DNA of 64,000 nucleotides from Ilyonectria destructans (lineage: Eukaryota; Ascomycota; Sordariomycetes; Hypocreales; Nectriaceae), in contig JAHEWK010000010.1 of assembly GCA_020740775.1 (NCBI GenBank), positions 1,674,001 to 1,738,000 on the forward strand, in the 5' to 3' direction. Positions within the stretch are counted from its first letter, which is position 1; each line of letters starts with the position of its first letter. This document shows, in pieces, positions 27,347 through 36,752 of this stretch. The notes under the pieces were generated by a model. The model was given only the letters and a program-made list of their open reading frames with translations. It was not told where the DNA came from and did no database searches. The position numbers and the translations under genes are program-made.

Positions 27347-29433
27347 TGTCGCCTGCAGGCGTCCTCGCAGGACTGTTCTCCAAGCCCCGATGGGCGAGAG
27401 TTTGCGAGGATCCGGTGTTTCGTAGAGTGTATTCTGGCTTTGTTGATGCTGATGGATGAGAGGTGTCAGGTGGGACGAATGGGACGGCTTGCTTATCAGT
27501 CATAGGCAATGACGTCGGCGCACATCCAATAGCTGCTGGGGTACATGTGAGCGCCCGGCGAACTTCTCGGCAGGGAGCCGTCAGGCTGAACGCAGTGGGG
27601 ACTTGGGCAGTTCCAGCGGGGTTCCAGGGGTCTGAGCGGCAGAGAGCCTCAGTGGACCTCAGTAAACTTTAGTGAACCTTAGTGAAGGGAGCGGCCCAGC
27701 GCAGGTCGGGCATAGGCTCGGCTTCAGGCCGGCGTTAGGGCCTACGCCGTGTGGCCGTAGACGTCGGGTGGTCTTGCTCGCCGATGACCGTGATGCATGT
27801 TGCGAGTGCGCCTGGGACGGAGAGTCACGACTTGCTAGCGAATTGTTTACATAGTCTCATCCGTCTAGTGGAGGGAGAAAAATAGTTATGAGAACTGGGG
27901 AGGCTTTGCTCGTGGCTTCTTACTGGCGGGAAGCCTAACAAGCTCCCCTAACAGGTCCCGGCGGTAGTCCTGGATCGCCCCCTGGATAGCGCCTAAGACC
28001 TTCGGCAAGTCCACTGAAAATCCCAGCTCCAGTTAAGACAGTGGAGGCACTGAGATATTGGAATTTGAGACTCTGATAACTAAGCCCTACCATCGTTTGT
28101 GCTCCCAGGTTTCGCAGGGCCTCCCAATCAATTCCTCTTGCAATGAAGGGATTCATTTCTGAAACCCGTCAATCTCCAATACACCTACGAACAGAGAAAA
28201 TCCAGAAGGGCAGTTTGGAAGTTTGCGTATAGGATCACTCCCTGTTGCTGGCGGACGCAGGCCATTCGGCCCTTTGACTGGCTGTGCTACGCACAGCATT
28301 GCATCCGTGGCAATTTTTCCTCCGATACGTTTATACTGCGTTCCTCCAGCGTATCGTGTACTCCGTCAAGGAAAGGAAAACCCCTCGTGATGGGGAATCT
28401 GATCTTTGGTGTGGGCCGAAAGTTCAGCTCGCTTACTTGAGTGGCCTTGTTGCTCACGTCATCTGGTCCTTCGTGTAAGCCGTTGGTCCTCGTCATGTAT
28501 GTGAAGCTCACCAGATAGGCAACCGCCGCGAAAAACTCCAAATATATATCTTGGCTCCCTATCATTATTGGATGTTGGTTCTGTTAGATGCATCGCTGCC
28601 ACAGCCACAGATGTTTGCTCCAACATCATGCATGTGCTTTGCCGCCGCCCCACGATCGTCGTTTAGCGGCATCATGCACGGGATAGCAGGTTGGCGGTAA
28701 AATTGCCTCGATACGCATGCAAACGCTCAGCTAAGAGTGCAATTTGGACTGACCGTTTGTTGCCGGCAATTTCAGAGACTGAGGCGAGTTGATTTCTGAA
28801 TGTTTAGCTTTTACCGGGCACTTTCTCGTTATTAAACGAACTGACGGCTTCACATCAAAAATAGCCAGCGCATCACTCGGCTAACATGTAGTCTAGTCTG
28901 TGTGGATTATATGCAGCCACCTTCCAACCAACTCGCAGCCTCATCCGTCAAGCGGTCAATACGGGGAAACCAACGAATCGCAGATATCACACTGGACAGG
29001 GAATTATATATCCACCACCAGGTCGTGTTGGTAGCAAATGGCACCCTGCGTCCCGTGGCCCCTTCCAGGCCGCCGACCCATCCGCCCTTTCGACCGTCCC
29101 TAGAATGCAAGGGAGTCTCTTTAACATGCTGCAAGTGCGGCTCGGTTTGACTCACGACGTATGTCCATTGTCGAGTGACACGTGGAGTTCCCACTTGTCT
29201 CACATCCCTCAAACATAACAGGTGGCAGCGCTTACAACCAGCAGCAGCAGTATGCCCTAGTCATATAACTAGCCTTACGGCTGCATCTGCGGATGGGATC
29301 CGGGTGGCAATGGGCGTTGGGAGCTGAAAAGGTGTTGAAGAGGGTATATAGCAATGCCCCCCCCGATGTTGTGTTTCTCTTGAAAAATCCTCAAATTTCG
29401 TTTATGATCGTCTCGAGACCTGAAGTATTCACC
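27347..29433. other. Long intergenic region between MFS and P450 genes
   Basis: About 2.1 kb with no convincing gene. It contains a 10-bp tandem repeat (27646-27685) and one TCGGCTA heptamer (28877). An open frame at 28287-28565 on the minus strand (92 codons, ATG start) has no recognisable features. Confidence 0.5.
27646..27685. repeat. Imperfect tandem repeat, period 10
   Basis: Four head-to-tail units of the form (a/g)cytyagtrr are visible, starting gcctcagtgg. It lies in the intergenic region upstream of the MFS gene. No function is apparent. Confidence 0.6.
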
Positions 29434-31272
29434 ATGGCTTTCCTGAGTTCAGGAGGACTTATTGTGGTTCTCGTTTGCGGCACAGTAATCAGCATCATCA
29501 TTTTTCTATACCGTTTTCTGATCCAGGTTCAATCGGGTCCTTTACCGAAGATCCCCTACAACGCCAAGGCAGCATCCCGATTCCTCGGAGACATCCCTGA
29601 TGTCAAGAGCGCCAAGTACAGACGATCATGGATATGGAGCCAACCCAAGATACACGGCTCTCCACTAGTCCAACTCTTCATCCACCCTTTCGAGAAACCC
29701 GCTGTTGTGGTATCAGACTATCGAGAAGTTGTCGACATTTGCTCCCGCCGACTGAAGGAGTTTGATCGAGGGACCCGGAATAAAGAATGCGTGGGCTTAA
29801 CTGCACCCAATTTCCACATGACGATGGAATCGAGAGACCCTAGGTTCAGGCTACACAAAGAACTGCTGAGAGATCTGATGACGCCCGCTTTTTTGAATGA
29901 GGTAACTTGAGTTGCTGCATACCCTCACACGAGACGGCAAGTGCTAACTCACTGACACGACAGATATCTGCCCCTCGATTGTATGAAAGGACAGGGGTCT
30001 TGATTAATCTCTGGACACTGAAAGCCGACAAGGGACGAGGACGACCATTCAATGCTAGGGACGATTTATACCTGGCTGCACTGGACATTATTTCCAGCGT
30101 CGCCTTCGGTCTTGATGACGGCAAAGGATCATTGGAGAGGGAGATCTCGCACACACAATCATTCAACCCTAACGAGTTCAAGGGCTTCAACGGCCCTTTG
30201 CGTTTCCCCCAGGCGCCGACCGACCCCGAGACCGAGTCCTTGTTCGATCTCGCAGACATGATAGCCATTGCCCAGAGCAGTCCGTTCCCGACATTGAGTC
30301 AGCACTTAGCAATGCTAAAGCCCAAGCACGCCAAGGCGTGGTGGTACCGGCGGCGTCTGATCCATCGCCAGACTACCAGGAGCGTGAAGAAACTTAAGGA
30401 AGGAAGGGGGGAATTCATGCGTGAATGCGCTCTTGACCAGCTCCTGTGGCGAGAGATGAACGCCGCAAAGAAGGCTGATCGCAAGGCGGACTTTTACTCC
30501 CCAAATATTCGAGACGAGGTACGTACTAAACGATGCGAAACTTTCCTCAATCTCTAACATCCACTAGCTCATCGGCTATCTTCTTGCTGGCCACGATACT
30601 ACAGCCACTGCCATCGCATGGTGGGTGAAGTACATGGCTCGCCACCAGCGAGTTCAAGACCGCTTACGATTCGAGATTCGCCAAGCGCATTCCTACGCGG
30701 TCGAAGAAGCCCGCTGGCCGAGCATAAGAGAGATTACCTCGACTTCAATTCCATACTTGGATGCTGTCATGGAGGAAACTGTGAGATATGCTGCCATTGC
30801 AACGCTCATTATCCGGACTGCCACTTGCGACACCGAGATCCTGGGCTATCCCATCCCGAAAGGGGTCAACGTCATTTTGCCCCTGACAGGTCCATCGATG
30901 ACCGAACCAGCCATGGAAATTCCCGAGTATCTCAGATCAACCGCATCTCAAAATGACAAAGATCGTGTGCCGCCCTGGGGTGACAATGTTGGAGAGTTCG
31001 TCCCGGAGCGCTGGCTGAAATGGGAGTGTGGTGCCGAGGGCATTTCAACACAGGTATTCTGTCCAAAGGCCGGTCCAAACCTGGCATTTTCTGCGGGACC
31101 GCGTCAATGCTTTGGCAAGAGGTTGGCGTACCTGGAAATGAGGGTGTTGATGACGCTGCTCATTTGGAACTTCAAGTTTGGAGAGTTGGATGAGCAGCTT
31201 AACAGTGATGGGATAGTGGAAAGTCTGGTCAACCTCCCAAAGGACTGCTACGTGAAGCTCACTAAGGTTTAA
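29434..31272 (+). CDS. Cytochrome P450 monooxygenase
   Basis: Three exons (29434-29901, 29964-30518, 30568-31272) give 575 residues. An N-terminal membrane anchor (about 5-28) is followed by a PKIPY proline-type hinge. The I-helix oxygen-binding motif is AGHDTT (348-353), the K-helix ExxR is EETVR, the PERW region is present, and the heme loop is FSAGPRQCFGKR with ligand Cys522. All catalytic landmarks are intact. The insert between K-helix and heme loop (TGPSMTEPAMEIPEYLRS) is family-specific. The ATG at 29434 was chosen because it directly precedes the anchor. Substrate and CYP family are not assigned. It could modify a compound carried by the neighbouring MFS protein. Confidence 0.92.
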
Positions 31273-31775
31273 AGAAACTGTTCTGTAACCTTCTCACACT
31301 TTGGGGCGTATTTTGGCAGCATCACAGAGGCGTAAGAGGCGACAGGCTGGAGCCTAGACCTAGGGCTAGCTTTTAGGCTCTATTAGTTCTTTCAGCCTTT
31401 TCATCTCTGTCAACCCAACTACTATGCTAGCAACATCAGCCCAGTCAGCTCCGTCGACTAATGGAGCTATCCGGAGGTTGCCGGCGGAGGGTTCGGGAGG
31501 TCCTGTGAGCCTTCATTACCGTCATCGTCTTCACCAAGAGATTGACCCCAAGAGCATCATCAGATAGGAAGAAATTAAGAGGTTTCCCGTGACTCGGATC
31601 CTCACTTCCGCCGGTTAATGCAACAAGCCTTCGACACACTGGGTGATCTTTTGTCTTGGAAACTATTGTATCGAGATCTGATATCCATTGTCTATTTAAG
31701 TCAGACAGAGTGCACGGTGTGAATTATGAACAAGTTTACATAACGCTTGCACCTATGATTCTAATTTCCATGAGC
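31273..31775. other. Intergenic region between convergent genes
   Basis: About 500 bases between the 3' ends of the P450 and carrier genes. No gene or repeat seen. Confidence 0.5.
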
Positions 31776-32890
31776 CTAATCCTGTACACCCATGTACATT
31801 TTGTACAGCGACCTGTGTTGTTCCAAGAGCAGAAGAGTCGCCGCAGTGTGTGGCCCAAGTCGTGCGAAACTAGGAACCCACCCTCTGAATACCCAGCGCA
31901 TACCCTCCGAACGCGTCAACTGCTTTGCCATCCCAAGTATCGACGTTTTACCTCCCTGGCTCATGGTTCTCGTTTTGATCACGTCAATCGGGCTGCAGAT
32001 GGTGGTGGCGATCAAGCTCGCAAGAAGAGATGCTAAGAGCTGCGTGGGCACGCTATCCTTCAACCCGGCATTGGTTATCAAGGCTTGCTTGATCCCGTCG
32101 TAAGATCCAAGTTGACACCCAGTCATGGTACCGGCACGAATAGAATTGGGCAAGACGCCGCGGAAGTATCCTCGTATTCCATCTTGCCTGGCAATGCGCA
32201 CGAGTACATCAACCACGTTGCGATAGTTTTGCCGTTGGTGAGGAGGAAGTGATCTGTCGTTTTGCATGCGGACGTTTGCAATGTCCGCTGGGTTGCCGAC
32301 CAAAGCACCGCATGCCCCAGAGAAGACAGAAGCAGTCAGAAGAATGCTCATTGAGGTCGGCTCATTGTTGGGTCGCGCCGCTCGCTCCTTGATGGATTCG
32401 TAGATTGCGAATCTCGTCGAACCGTACGTTACTGTTTTCGTATCACTTTAGCCATCTAATTTGAGCGAGAACGCTGGTAGGCTTGAAAGGAACCTACATT
32501 GCCTGAGCAGACCTGCAGATAGCTTTGTCCCGAGTTAGAATCTGACACCAAGAGTGAACAGCGTTACCAGATTGCTTACTCCTCGATATAGCCCCGATGC
32601 TCCCTCTTTGCGTAAGATCTGAAGCACCGTTTCAAAGACATTTTTGCGTTCCGATGGTGGTGTAGCTTGAAGGCGAACCTTGACTAAAGACAGACATTGA
32701 TTAGCCTAAACATCACTCGACCGAATGAGGAGAGAGTACCGAGATCAAGTGGGTGCGAGCAGACTACTGCAAGACAAGATGCTGAACCGCCGAACCATTT
32801 AGGATATTGTGTCAACTTTGGAACTGGAGCAATGGAATCTTTGGGAATGGAAACAAGTACGCCCGTTGGAACCTGACTGAGTTCTGACAT
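31776..32890 (-). CDS. Mitochondrial carrier, dicarboxylate (DIC)-like
   Basis: Four exons (32890-32740, 32683-32580, 32522-32498, 32431-31776) give 311 residues. The third exon is 25 nt. Choosing GTAAGC as the donor at 32579 yields the canonical GLYRGLSAGLLRQ block across the splice. Three mitochondrial-carrier repeats are present, with signatures HPLDLVKVRLQ, NPADIANVRMQ and SPIDVIKTR. The RQLTYGSTRFAIYE segment and NPADIANVRMQNDR match the dicarboxylate/oxaloacetate carrier branch. Expected role: exchange of malate, succinate or a similar dicarboxylate with phosphate across the inner membrane. The paired TCGGCT elements upstream are shared with the following CoA-pathway genes. Confidence 0.9.
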
Positions 32891-33222
32891 GACGAGGTTG
32901 GCTTGAGGTCATCGAAAAGAAGTAGATGTAGATGTTTGTGTCGTATAGGAAGTAAATAAGAGCTAACGGCAATTACAACAATGCACTTGTTGCCTTTGGA
33001 TGTATAGAAGTGATTTGATACCCGTAATTGACATTTCATCATGGGACTGCACCGAGTGGACAACTGCTGGAGTCGGCAATATGTACTTCACTTCTACTAG
33101 GCATGTCATATTCGCAAGGACCACGGGGAAATTCTATACGGCTCGCAAATGGGATTCTATGGCTATTTGCTGACATTTGTTTATCGGTACAGGCGATGGA
33201 TTGAGGTGTCGGCAAAGAAACT

Positions 33223-33270
33223 GCTCGGCTTTTGGCTATCCCCAAGGAAGCTCCCAAGTCGGCTATTTGG
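33223..33270 (+). promoter_or_regulatory. Paired TCGGCT elements, carrier promoter
   Basis: GCTCGGCTTTTGG (33223-33235) is followed by CCAAGTCGGCTATTTGG (33254-33270), the cores 34 bp apart, 335-370 bp upstream of the carrier start. The same two-part arrangement recurs at 34267. CGG-containing cores are typical of Zn2Cys6 regulators, and one is encoded in the cluster; the link is inference. Confidence 0.6.
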
Positions 33271-34266
33271 TGCTGGTTCTCTTTCTCTGGAAGAAATACA
33301 GACCATTGCCGACATCTATGTTATTTATTCTCTCAGATAGCAAATTGGAGAAGTCCATGTGCTTGGAAGTTCCTGGAATGTCCAACCACCGAAGATGCCA
33401 TATCAGATGCAGTCCTATATTTCGCATCAACCCTTCATTGAAATCAAGATTAAATTGACGATCTCGCTTATTAACTATGATATAAACAATGTACAGCTGA
33501 CTACAGTAATCTAATCAATTGAATGGAGGCGGCACCCCAAGTCCATGAGATTTCCGAGAAAATCACGTTAAGCAGAGAGTACACCCACTGGATCACTCAA
33601 CTTTCCTAGCTTCTCGTCGCGCCCACTGGTTTTATCTGTGTCGCGAAACCGCCAACCCTTTCGAAGTAACATGGCCGCTGCTCACTACCGTTTTCAGCCC
33701 CTAGCATAATAATAGAGGAGAGGATCTCACGTGGGAGAGCCTCCATGCTCGGTTGATGACTGCGCTTTGAAGAAGATTACAGCCAAGATGGAGGGTGTGA
33801 GAGACATGAAGTAACCAACTAGTTAGTTCCTGATTACGTACCTCGCGCTGAGTCCTTCTTGATATGCAGATACAGCATACAAGGCTTTCAGCAAGGGTGT
33901 CAGGCCCAGGCCCTCAAGCAGAACGATCCCACTTGAGTTTGGGAGGTCAATGCCTATGGCTATTTTGCTCATGATAATAATTATTCTCGAGTCATTTGGA
34001 ATGGTCGCATAGCTAAGACTAATTGCGTGTGCTCCATTCGTGAATCGGATTGCATTGACAGAGCTCTCCCGAGATGGAAGCATCATTTTGCTTAGTGTGA
34101 GCCTTCTGCGATGGCCTACAAGAGGACATCACAGTATGTGACAGGGCCGAATTATTTAAAGATTGTAATAGGCGGCTCCGAAACGATCCTTCCTGTTTCG
34201 TGGTGGTGTGCTGAGAACATCGGCACTGTCGGCACTGGATCCCGATGATGTGTCGGTAAATAAAAC

Positions 34267-34300
34267 GCTCGGCTATTGGAAAACGCCAAGTCGGCTTCTT
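34267..34300 (+). promoter_or_regulatory. Paired TCGGCT elements, acyl-CoA dehydrogenase promoter
   Basis: GCTCGGCTATTGG (34267-34279) is followed by CCAAGTCGGCTTCTT (34287-34300), cores 22 bp apart, about 170-195 bp upstream of the dehydrogenase ATG. Both halves match the pair at 33223 in order and orientation. Confidence 0.62.
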
Positions 34301-34461
34301 TCCACAACCTCCACAACCACAGGCCCTGAGAACGGCGATGCGCCGCCGACTTCCAGAGTCCTGTAAGTCCCATCGAGGAGGCTCTCCGATTAATAAATGA
34401 AGCTTGAGGTTCTATTCTTTGTTGAATTTGAAACATTTCTATTCATCAAATCTCTCCAATC

Positions 34462-35784
34462 ATGTCTGGACCAGCAAACAAGTTCCTGCGATTGAGCCGC
34501 CCGGCTCTTGCCTCTGCCAGATCTTCCTGTGTGCAGAGTGCGCGAAACAATGCCTTCTCAACAACCAGCTCAAGGCAACTCATGGGGCTGGCTGGCTTCA
34601 CAGAAAACCAACTCACAGTTAGAGACGCTGTGAGCCAAGTGTGCCAGGAATTCCCCAACACCTACTGGCAAGAACACGACCAGGAAGAGAAGGACCCCAA
34701 AGAGTTCCATGCTGCACTTGCTAAAGACGGATGGTTGGGAATTGCTCTTCCGGAGTCCCTTGGAGGATCTGGCCTGGGTATCTCGGAGGCCACGATGATG
34801 ATGCAGACCATCACTGAGTCCGGAGCTGGCATGGCTGGAGCACAATCAATCCACGCCAACGTGTATGCGACTCAACCACTCGCAAGATTTGGTTCCAAGG
34901 AGCAGCTGGAGACGACTATTCCTAACATTGTCTCTGGAAAGTGGCGTGTGTGCTTTGGTGTGACTGAGCCTAACGCTGGTCTTGATACCCTTCGCCTAGC
35001 CACCACGGCTAAGAAGAACTCGGACGGATCCTACAGTGTCACCGGCCAGAAGATCTGGATTACTTGCGCTCAGGTCGCCTCCAAGATGATTCTACTGGCA
35101 CGAACTACCCCCTTGGAGGAGGTCAAGAAACCTAGTGAGGGTCTCTCTCTTTTCTCTATCGACTTGAACCGAGACCAGCCTGGTCTCGACATGAGGAAGA
35201 TTAAGAAGATGGGTGGCCGTGCTGTCGACGCCAACGAAGTATTTTTCGACAACTACCAGATCCCTGCCGACTCATTGATTGGCGAAGAGGGCAAGGGTTT
35301 TAAGATGATCCTCCACGGCATGAACGCCGAGCGATGTCTGCTCGCTGGCGAGGCCCTGGGACTTGGATACGCTGCGTTGAAGAAGGCCAGCGATTACGCC
35401 CGTGAGCGAGTTGTGTTTCAGCGCCCGATCGGAATGAACCAGGGTATCGCGCACCCCTTGGCCGATGCTTATATGAAGCTGGAGGGTGCTAAGCTGGCGA
35501 CGTACCACGCTGCCCGACTTTATGATCAGAGCAAAACGGACTCGTCGATTCGCCAGGATGACATTGGCGTTGCCGCAAACAGCGCCAAGTATATGGCCGC
35601 CGAGGCTGCATTTACTGCCTGTGAGCGTGCAGTTCTCACGCACGGAGGAATGGGCTACGCCGTAGAGTACGACGTCGAGAGATGGTTCCGAGAGTGCTTG
35701 GTGCCTCGAATTGCACCTGTCAGCAGGGAGATGATTCTGAACTTTGTGGGCGAGAGGGTGCTTAAGCTCCCGAGAAACTACTGA
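34462..35784 (+). CDS. Mitochondrial acyl-CoA dehydrogenase
   Basis: A single exon encodes 440 residues. The first about 40 are rich in Arg, Ser and Ala without acid, a mitochondrial presequence ending near AFSTTSSRQL. The acyl-CoA dehydrogenase fold is clear: LAKDGWLGIALPESLGGSGLG, the FAD/substrate stretches CFGVTEPNAG and TGQKIWITCAQ, GRAVDANEVFFDNYQIP, and C-terminal LTHGGMGYAVEYDVERWFRE. The C-terminal position that holds the catalytic Glu in most short- and medium-chain enzymes reads RIAPVSREM, with no Glu there. Instead Glu290 in MNAERCLLAGEALG sits on the helix used by isovaleryl-CoA dehydrogenase. Expected reaction: alpha,beta-dehydrogenation of a short, perhaps branched or dicarboxylic acyl-CoA, passing electrons to ETF. 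Confidence 0.9.
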   Translation: MSGPANKFLRLSRPALASARSSCVQSARNNAFSTTSSRQLMGLAGFTENQLTVRDAVSQVCQEFPNTYWQEHDQEEKDPKEFHAALAKDGWLGIALPESLGGSGLGISEATMMMQTITESGAGMAGAQSIHANVYATQPLARFGSKEQLETTIPNIVSGKWRVCFGVTEPNAGLDTLRLATTAKKNSDGSYSVTGQKIWITCAQVASKMILLARTTPLEEVKKPSEGLSLFSIDLNRDQPGLDMRKIKKMGGRAVDANEVFFDNYQIPADSLIGEEGKGFKMILHGMNAERCLLAGEALGLGYAALKKASDYARERVVFQRPIGMNQGIAHPLADAYMKLEGAKLATYHAARLYDQSKTDSSIRQDDIGVAANSAKYMAAEAAFTACERAVLTHGGMGYAVEYDVERWFRECLVPRIAPVSREMILNFVGERVLKLPRNY

Positions 35785-36017
35785 GATGATGATGCCAAGG
35801 AGTTGGGGAAAACATAGAACACGTGCTTAATATACCAAAATAGAATAAGTATTTCGCAGCTTGACTGATAAACCATTGGTTACTGAAGTCGCTTGACCCC
35901 TTGACAATCCGTGTTGATGACTACTACATTGTGGGATTTCGCACTCACAGACCCTGGTGTCCAACATAGAAAATCCATGATAATCAGTGAAAATTACCAC
36001 AGGTCACTCGCCACTAA

Positions 36018-36437
36018 GGCCCTGATCCGCAGAGACGGTAGACGGTAGACGTTAGAGGTACTTCCGGCGTGCATAATAAGCCCGGCCGTACCGGAGGTAC
36101 CTCTCATCGCTAGTTGTGCAGATAAGCCCAGCCCCCTATAGCCCGCTGTAACGAGCCCCCTGTAGCCGCTGTAACAAACCCCCTGTAGCCGCTGTAGCGA
36201 GCCCTCTGTAGTTGCTGTAGGGAGCCCCCTATAGCCCTCCATAACCTAAAAAGGCTAACTCTTTAGAATAATATAAAGAAATTTATAATAAAATCTTTAA
36301 ATTACCTTCTATTATATATCTATCTATCATAATTTTATTTACCTTTTTAGATATTTATTTCGCTTTATTATACTATATTCTATAGCTAACATCTACCGTC
36401 TACCGTCTACCGTCTACCGTCTCTGCGGATCAGGGCC
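36018..36437. mobile_element. MITE, PIF/Harbinger-like, 420 bp with TAA duplication
   Basis: The ends are inverted copies: GGCCCTGATCCGCAGAGACGG at the left and its exact reverse complement at the right, extended by GTAGACG tandem units (about 36 bp in all, more units at the right end). The element is flanked by TAA on both sides (36015-36017 and 36438-36440), a 3-bp target duplication of the TWA type known for PIF/Harbinger elements. It has no coding capacity. The interior is a GC-rich minisatellite (36130-36245) followed by an AT-rich half. The near-identity of its ends suggests recent insertion. Confidence 0.85.
36130..36245. repeat. Minisatellite inside the MITE, period 23, five copies
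   Basis: Units start at 36130, 36154, 36177, 36200 and 36223. The common form is agccccctgtagccgctgtaacg with a few changes; the first unit is 24 bp. It lies wholly inside the MITE. Confidence 0.85.
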
Positions 36438-36752
36438 TAATTGTCGGCAATCGAGAACGCTTTGTTCATCGTGAACTGCTTCGAGTTAAGCGTAGCTGGA
36501 CTCCGGGTCTTAGTCTCGGTTACTTCTCCCGAAGAAAAGTGGACCGGCCGAAAGAAGATGCCCCGCCCCGAAGGTCTCCCCGACGGAGTGGCCGGCTACT
36601 CAACGCATATAAGCGGGACGTGGACGTGGACACTGAACACTCTCGAGCCGTTTCTGAAATTGCTGAGCGTCAAGTGCCCGGTCACTTACACACCAGACTT
36701 ACACACCAGACTTACACACCACAGCGCTGATTCGCGCCGACGCTGACCCGCC

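Larger units (their letters stand above)
32891..34461. promoter_or_regulatory. Divergent intergenic region (carrier / acyl-CoA dehydrogenase)
   Basis: 1.57 kb separates two divergent genes. Two pairs of TCGGCT elements lie in it, one on each side (separate entries). A short leftward frame at 33606-33746 (46 codons) begins MEALPREILSSIIMLG, like an F-box start, but ends early and has no partner exon; another at 33823-34086 has no recognisable features. Confidence 0.55.
35785..36752. other. Intergenic region with MITE, upstream of regulator gene
   Basis: About 970 bases, 420 of which are the MITE at 36018-36437 (separate entry). What remains between the MITE and the regulator start (about 315 bases) is its proximal promoter; no TCGGCT core was found in it, only a single TCGGCA at 36444. 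Confidence 0.6.

Noticed and set aside
28287..28565. 92-codon minus-strand open frame
   Set aside because: It has an ATG but no family features, no neighbours in frame and no splice support.
36018..36437. The repeats near 36 kb as a CRISPR array
   Set aside because: The units are contiguous without spacers, lie between terminal inverted repeats, and the genome is eukaryotic.
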